Assembly (NCBI GenBank): GCA_003254885.1
Contig: QANT01003322.1
Location: 1-64,000, forward strand
Source of the DNA: Purshia tridentata
Lineage: Eukaryota > Streptophyta > Magnoliopsida > Rosales > Rosaceae
Reading direction: 5' to 3'
Length of the DNA stretch: 64,000 nt
How positions within the stretch are numbered: the first letter of the stretch is position 1; each line of letters starts with the position of its first letter. Under the pieces are notes generated by a model. That model was not told the origin of the DNA. It did no database searches and saw only the letters and a list, made by a program, of their open reading frames with translations. Made by a program: the position numbers and the translations under genes. This document shows positions 58,602-64,000 of the stretch, one piece after another.

Positions 58602-61044
58602 TGCTTCTCTAGCTATCTCCTTCTGTCTTCTTCTGCTCTCTATTGTGGTTTAGTTTTGGCAAAGAGAGAGAGACCCCCGCACAATAATATAACTGCGTGG
58701 GACGCTTGTGTCTGTGTCTGCATGTGTAGGTCCTATCGAGTTTCTGGCGTATGGTGGTTAGACAAGTGGAGCAATCGAGAGCGTTCATCTTGTAGGCAAC
58801 AATCATTTGCCGACGCGTGATTAGATTTGGAGGTAGTGTAGTGGCTGATATTGCATGATATCCTTAAGCCCAATTTGCTTCTTAATTTCGGAGTCAACCA
58901 TCATCACATGCAAGGCACCGTTCAGAGAAATTCACCTAAGAATAACCACCCAAAACTATTTCAATAATATTTAAGCAAAATAATCCAATTTAATATTAGA
59001 GTAGTCACTAATATTAAGCTACACTGTCTTATAATCATAGTTTGATTATATGGAGTTCATAAAAGTTTAGGGTCTATACAGATGTAATGTTTTAGATTAA
59101 ATAAAATTTGAAGGGCTGAAGCCCTACAACTTAGAAACTACACACAAAAGTTTAAGCGCCTTAAACTAATCTGAATACAACACTATAAAACTAATTAATG
59201 AAATTGTGAGTCAGTCAAAAAGTTTGTGACTATCTTAAACTTACAATTGAGTTCGTAGATGAAAATTTTTTCGCTAGCTAGCTAGCTGGTCGAGTGAGAT
59301 GGGAAGCCAGAAGTTATTGGCTAGCGGTTGGCCGAAGGGCCCAATATCATGACACACACCATGGCCTCAAAATTAATACCTAATTAATTTTAATTTGATT
59401 AGTATATAATATCCCAACTAAAAAAATAACCACGTACTTTTTTTCTAAATTTTTTTAGAGCTTATAGTATTTAATCTATATTTCCATATGAATAAAATTC
59501 AAAATAATCATATATATATAAACAAAATTAACAAATATATAAAACACGATCACATTAGCTGAGATTCAAGGTTTTGAGATTTGTTTTGATAACTTAAGCA
59601 TTACTCAAACTATCTATATACTAGATTTTTTTTGGTTGATCGATAATATCATCCTATAGCTATATATATATATGTATATATATATATATGTGTGACTAAT
59701 AAAATTCGAATTTTCTTTTGTATTTTTAATTGTGTTGGCTTGAAAAAGGGATTGAACTTATAATCTCTATTTTATTAGCATACAAATGTATAGGGCTATA
59801 TATTGAAGGCCTTGTATACTGTGATTTGTTTGGCACATCAACTGACAAAATTGATGATTATTCAAGAGCTAATTATGCTCCAACCAAGGCACTTAGCTAG
59901 GTTTGTGCATACCTTGCTTTACTATCTTAATTTCATGTGAGTGCACATGCATCCCACTACATGCATGTCGTGGCAGTGTTACCCCCAGCCAGCTACCCCT
60001 TTGATTGGTGTTTTCAAGTTAGGAAACTTAATTAGGCCCAAAAATGAAGAAGCTAGAAAAATTAAATAAAAATAAAACTATATATTAATTGTCTCAAATA
60101 TGGGTTCATGATGGAACATGGCTACAAACTCAATTTGAGTATCATATTGTATAGAGATCATGAATCTCCTCCCCGCAATCAAATGTTCGGGCCCGACCAG
60201 GAAACAAAAAAGAAAAAGTTTGGTCCAAGTCACATTATACATTTATCCTCACTTATAACTTAACTTGTTTTCAATATTTTTACGTTGTTACTCATCTTTA
60301 AAGAGTAATATACCATATTTATTAATCACATTACACTGACTGTATTTTTATATAAAAATAAAACTAATTATGTATGTGTAATATGAATTTTAGGTGAATC
60401 CAACATTTTTTAGAAATGTATGATAAGTATAACGTGGATAGTAAAATAATATTTCATCTGAAGAAAGATTCAAAGACACATATATATAATAATGAATTAA
60501 ACCACACAATTTTAATTAGCAAATGATTTATTTCATTACCAAGCATGTTTCTTTGGTCCCTTGCCCTTTTCTTTTCCATCAATTTAATTGAATGTGTCTG
60601 AGCAGGCCATTTGCATGTGTCCATACAAATGTAAATAGTTTATTAGCCTTAATTCGAAGTATGCATATTCGCACATGAACCAGTAACTCATACCATATAT
60701 ATATATATATGAAAGAGTAATTTATTATATTCTAATTAATTTAAGCTACCTACAAATAAAATTAAGCACATGATTGGTTATATTTAATTCTATAACCATT
60801 AATAAAAATTTCCAGTTGACCCTACTGAGATATTTAACTGTATATATTTTTTGTTAAAATATCAAAAGCTTAATTGTTTCGTAACTCGATTAAAATAATG
60901 TTGCAATATATATGCAATGGAAGTTTAATTACCAAAATTATGCATTTGCATGGTCAAAACTTCATAATGATAAGTAGTAATAAGGATCGCATATGGGTCA
61001 ATCCTTCTTATTAATTAGGTTCCCATGCCAAGAACTACCTTTAT

Positions 61045-61312
61045 TAATTATAAGAAATTAACAAATTGAAAAGCATCTAAACTATAACCAAATAAATACA
61101 CAAATGTGTTTTGGTAGACACTAAAATGATATATCATGATTATAATTAATGGTAAAATGAGTTTCTATTCTTATTGATTAATTATAAGAAATTAACAAAT
61201 TGAAAAGCATCTTAACTATAACCAAATAAATACACAAATGTGTTTTGGTAGACACTAAAATGATATATCATGATAATAATTAATGGTAAAATGAGTTTCT
61301 ATTCTTATTGAT
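61045..61312. repeat. Tandem repeat, 134-bp unit, two nearly identical copies
   Basis: Both units start TAATTATAAGAAATTAACAA (61045 and 61179) and run through TTTTGGTAGACACTAAAATG to CTATTCTTATTGAT. Only a few single-base differences are visible, so the duplication is recent. Confidence 0.92.
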
Positions 61313-62175
61313 TTTTTACTTAAATGAAATTTAAAAATTAAATATTTTGAATGATTAGACGTATAGTTGATCAGCGACCCCAATAATATGATCCGTCAAA
61401 TATTGTACAGATCTAATCTATAGCTAGCTATATGGCTGCAGGACACATGAGCATCAATCCCTAGCAAGTGTTGAACATCATTGATCCTAAAACTTTTAGG
61501 GCATGGTGATGACTAAGAGACAGGTCACATCCCCATGAGAAGGAAACATCCCTAACCCTTGCTGTGCCCTTGCCCTGTCAACGTCTTCCAACCCCATTCT
61601 GGGTTGTTTCTTTCGTTTCTAACCTACTAGCTATATCATCACCATAATTATCTTTGTCTGATGAGCTAGCTCAGCCCTCTAGCCACGCATTCTTTCAAAG
61701 CAAAATCGAGTAATCCTTGAAAGGAAAAACATACCCTAGCTCTCTTTTTGGTCTTCTGGGGAGTCCAAATCAGATAAGAATACAAGAAACCAATTTTTTG
61801 CTTTCAAATCCCAAACAGTCTTATCCAGTAAAGATTCGTTAGATTACTTTTGGCAAATGCAATAATATTTTACAATACTCTGACCTGATTTAACAAATGA
61901 TAGTTTTGGTGGTCCTCATGTCCCTAGCTAAGGTATATATACGATTGATCTAATTAAATATCAAATCAATTCATGTTGATGCTATAGTTTTTTTTTGTTA
62001 CAAACCATAGAATTATGATTCTCCAATACCGATCTTAAGTTCTTAACATAATTAATTACTTTAAAGCATAGAATTAAATAACCGTTAAGATCAAGCTCAA
62101 AATGACACAAATTGACCACCTATACACACATAATTATATATCATTTTACATCAATTAATAAATGATTAAAAGAAC

Positions 62176-62366
62176 AACAATGCTACACTAATTACCACAT
62201 TTTTATACCATAATTTTATACCATCTTATGTGGCAATCTATATGGCATTAATATATTGGACACTAAAAAAACAAAAATAAAAACCCTAAAAATAAGGAAA
62301 TACCCTACAAATACAATAATGATACGTAAGATGGTATAAAAACATGGTAAGAATAGTATTATTGTT
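62176..62366. mobile_element. MITE, 191 bp, terminal inverted repeats, probable 8-bp target duplication
   Basis: The left end reads AACAATGCTACACTAATTAC and then CACATTTTTATACCA. The inverse right end reads AACAATAATACTATTCTTAC and then CATGTTTTTATACCATCTTA. The flanks AAAAGAAC (62168-62175) and AAACGAAC (62367-62374) match at 7 of 8 bases. An 8-bp target duplication points to hAT-type activity, although the ends have diverged, so the insertion is older than the one at 20907. Confidence 0.72.
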
Positions 62367-62648
62367 AAACGAACTCTATTATACCAGAGAGATTTCAAAT
62401 CCGAACCCTTAATTTATATTAGATAAAAATAAAAAAGTTTGTTTAATATAAGCTTATATATCATATACAGAGGCTAACAATTAACAATGACCACTTACTA
62501 GCTAGGCTCTAATTAAAGACCTAATTAAGTTGCTTCAATTAAAATTTGCTGCTGTATATAGTCTATGCGCGCTAGGTCTTGCTCCCTGACTCGTTTAATG
62601 GGGCCAAATCCAAAGTTGATCCGTTTTGATACTTTGGCAAAGCAGACC

Positions 62649-62650
<2 letters not shown>

Positions 62651-62682
<32 letters not shown>
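62651..62682. repeat. (TA)n microsatellite
   Basis: About 15 TA repeats followed by TGTATCAAATT, in the right-hand spacer. Confidence 0.85.
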
Positions 62683-62685
<3 letters not shown>

Positions 62686-64000
62686 CAAATTAATTAACTA
62701 AATGCATGTTGCATTAGGTAATATAATTAGTCAAAGTACTTATCTCACTATATATAGTTTATTAATTTATTATTTATATGGTCCTACCAGCACCTGCGAA
62801 GGAAATTCATGAGAATCTTCTCCACAATAATATTATTCCATATGTTGGTGGAACTTGGGACAGTGGATACCAGTGGGGGCTCACTAGTACTAGTACTCCT
62901 TTCTCTCAATTTTCATTTATTTTAATTAATTCATTAATATATACATGTATATATCTGATCACCATCCTGCCTCTTTCTTCATTATCATTCTTCTAGCCTA
63001 CGCGGTTTGTACATATGTATCAAACTATCGATCACACTATAATCAAATCCAACTTTCATAAAACAAATAACGATATATAATACTAATCATTTCATGAAAA
63101 TAAAAGATAATAATGCTAATCATTAATAATCAGATCGAACTTTTTTGTAATTATTGATGTAAGAGATATTGAGCTTAAATTAATATTTGTTTTTCTTTTC
63201 TTTTTTATCTGGGTAGCTAGCTAGGTTGAAGTCATCCATGATGAAATATTGTAATGTGGGAATGATCGATTACATAGGTAGATTAGATGAATGATTGACA
63301 TGCAAATGAATTACATCTATTTAAGTGAAACCAAGGAGGATACCGAATCTGTTAGTGGGTGGCAAAAAAATGGCTAATCGATGCTTTATAGGATGCATGA
63401 TACATTTCTTGGTCACAGTTCCGAAAAAGTAATCTTTTTTGTTGCTTTCAAGTTTTTTGAATTGTGTGGCGGAGTCAAGAATTTGTCACTGGCTATAATT
63501 AAGGATGCAATTAGAAGCTTATGCAGTTGAATATACTTGAATTAACAAGCATGCCTCGATCAGTACTAGCAGTAGCTTCTTTTAGCTTATTATAAAATGC
63601 CTCAGTGAATCTTTCATCAAAAGCGTTATAACTCAATTATTCATTTTCTTTTAAAGAAGATCAAATTGGGGATTGTAATTGTAGTTCTAGTAGTAGCATA
63701 TATATGTACGGTCAAGGTTAACTTCGAATCCCTCCTCATCCTTTAACCTCCTTTATAATATAAAAAGAAAATGGAATATTGGAGTCAAATTCATCTGCAC
63801 CCAAAACTAATATTGGGAGAAGCAAAAAAATTATTGGGATCAATCGACATTATTGTAGCTTTGCACGAACAGTAAGAGTTTGAATATATCTCACTCTTAG
63901 TGAATAAGAAAAAGGTTAATTACAAGAATTAATTTAATAATGAAATTCAAAATTGGGCTTAGTGGGAATTCTACCTTAGGAATAGGGGTTTATACGGACA

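Larger units (their letters stand above)
58522..64000. other. 5.5-kb spacer at the right end, including the Aux/IAA leader and promoter
   Basis: The first 200 bp are Aux/IAA 5' leader and promoter with a GA/CT-rich stretch. Farther right lie TA-rich microsatellites (59660-59690, 60695-60710, 62651-62682), a 134-bp tandem repeat (61045-61312) and a MITE (62176-62366). Short open frames near 62778-62996 lack any known domain. No gene seen to the window end. Confidence 0.55.

Noticed and set aside
62778-62996. 72-codon frame near the right end
   Set aside because: No domain or neighbouring exon with compatible splice sites was found.
1-64000. LTR retrotransposon or other virus-like element with coding parts
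   Set aside because: No gag, protease, reverse transcriptase, integrase or capsid-like sequence and no matched long terminal repeats were recognised. The repeat pieces seen are too short to assign to that class.

Overview
This window is nuclear DNA of a flowering plant, most likely a dicot. It is AT-rich and its genes carry many introns with GT/AG borders. Gene content is plant-specific: SEO phloem proteins, a CHX antiporter, Aux/IAA and a DRIP-type RING ligase. A rosid such as a member of the Rosaceae fits the protein sequences, but that is an impression, not a measurement. Eight complete or near-complete protein genes, one gene cut by the left edge and one decayed gene fragment were found. 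All eight multi-exon models were built by hand from splice borders, and reading phase closes at every junction (in one, only after an assembly duplication is discounted). No rRNA, tRNA, CRISPR array or virus-like coding element was seen.

Left third (1-27,300): a sieve-element-occlusion (SEO) gene enters from the left edge on the minus strand with only its first exon in view. After 11 kb of repeat-rich spacer comes a three-exon CHX cation/H+ antiporter (+). It is followed tail to tail by a complete seven-exon SEO gene (-). A broken third SEO fragment lies 4 kb beyond that gene's 5' end, so this is a small tandem SEO cluster. The spacer holds a 697-bp-offset tandem duplication, a 791-bp non-autonomous hAT-type transposon with an 8-bp target duplication, and an array of AATTTCG-type short repeats.

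Middle (27,300-52,900): a PRA1 membrane-traffic gene (+) converges on a seven-exon DRIP-like RING E3 ligase gene (-). Next are an eleven-exon MRS2-type magnesium channel gene (-) and a two-exon SEC23 COPII gene (-). SEC23 is head to head with a six-exon gene for a TatB-like protein of the mitochondrial Tat pathway (+). PRA1 and SEC23 both serve the early secretory pathway, but they are far apart and nothing here shows co-regulation.

Right end (52,900-64,000): a five-exon Aux/IAA auxin repressor gene (-) with a 132-bp hairpin transposon (MITE) in its third intron, then about 5.5 kb of spacer with a 134-bp tandem repeat and another MITE.

Five isolated N bases mark unresolved spots. Three sit in or next to homopolymers. 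One, inside the DRIP gene, is flanked by two copies of the same sequence; removing one 145-bp period restores the reading frame, so this looks like a faulty contig join.
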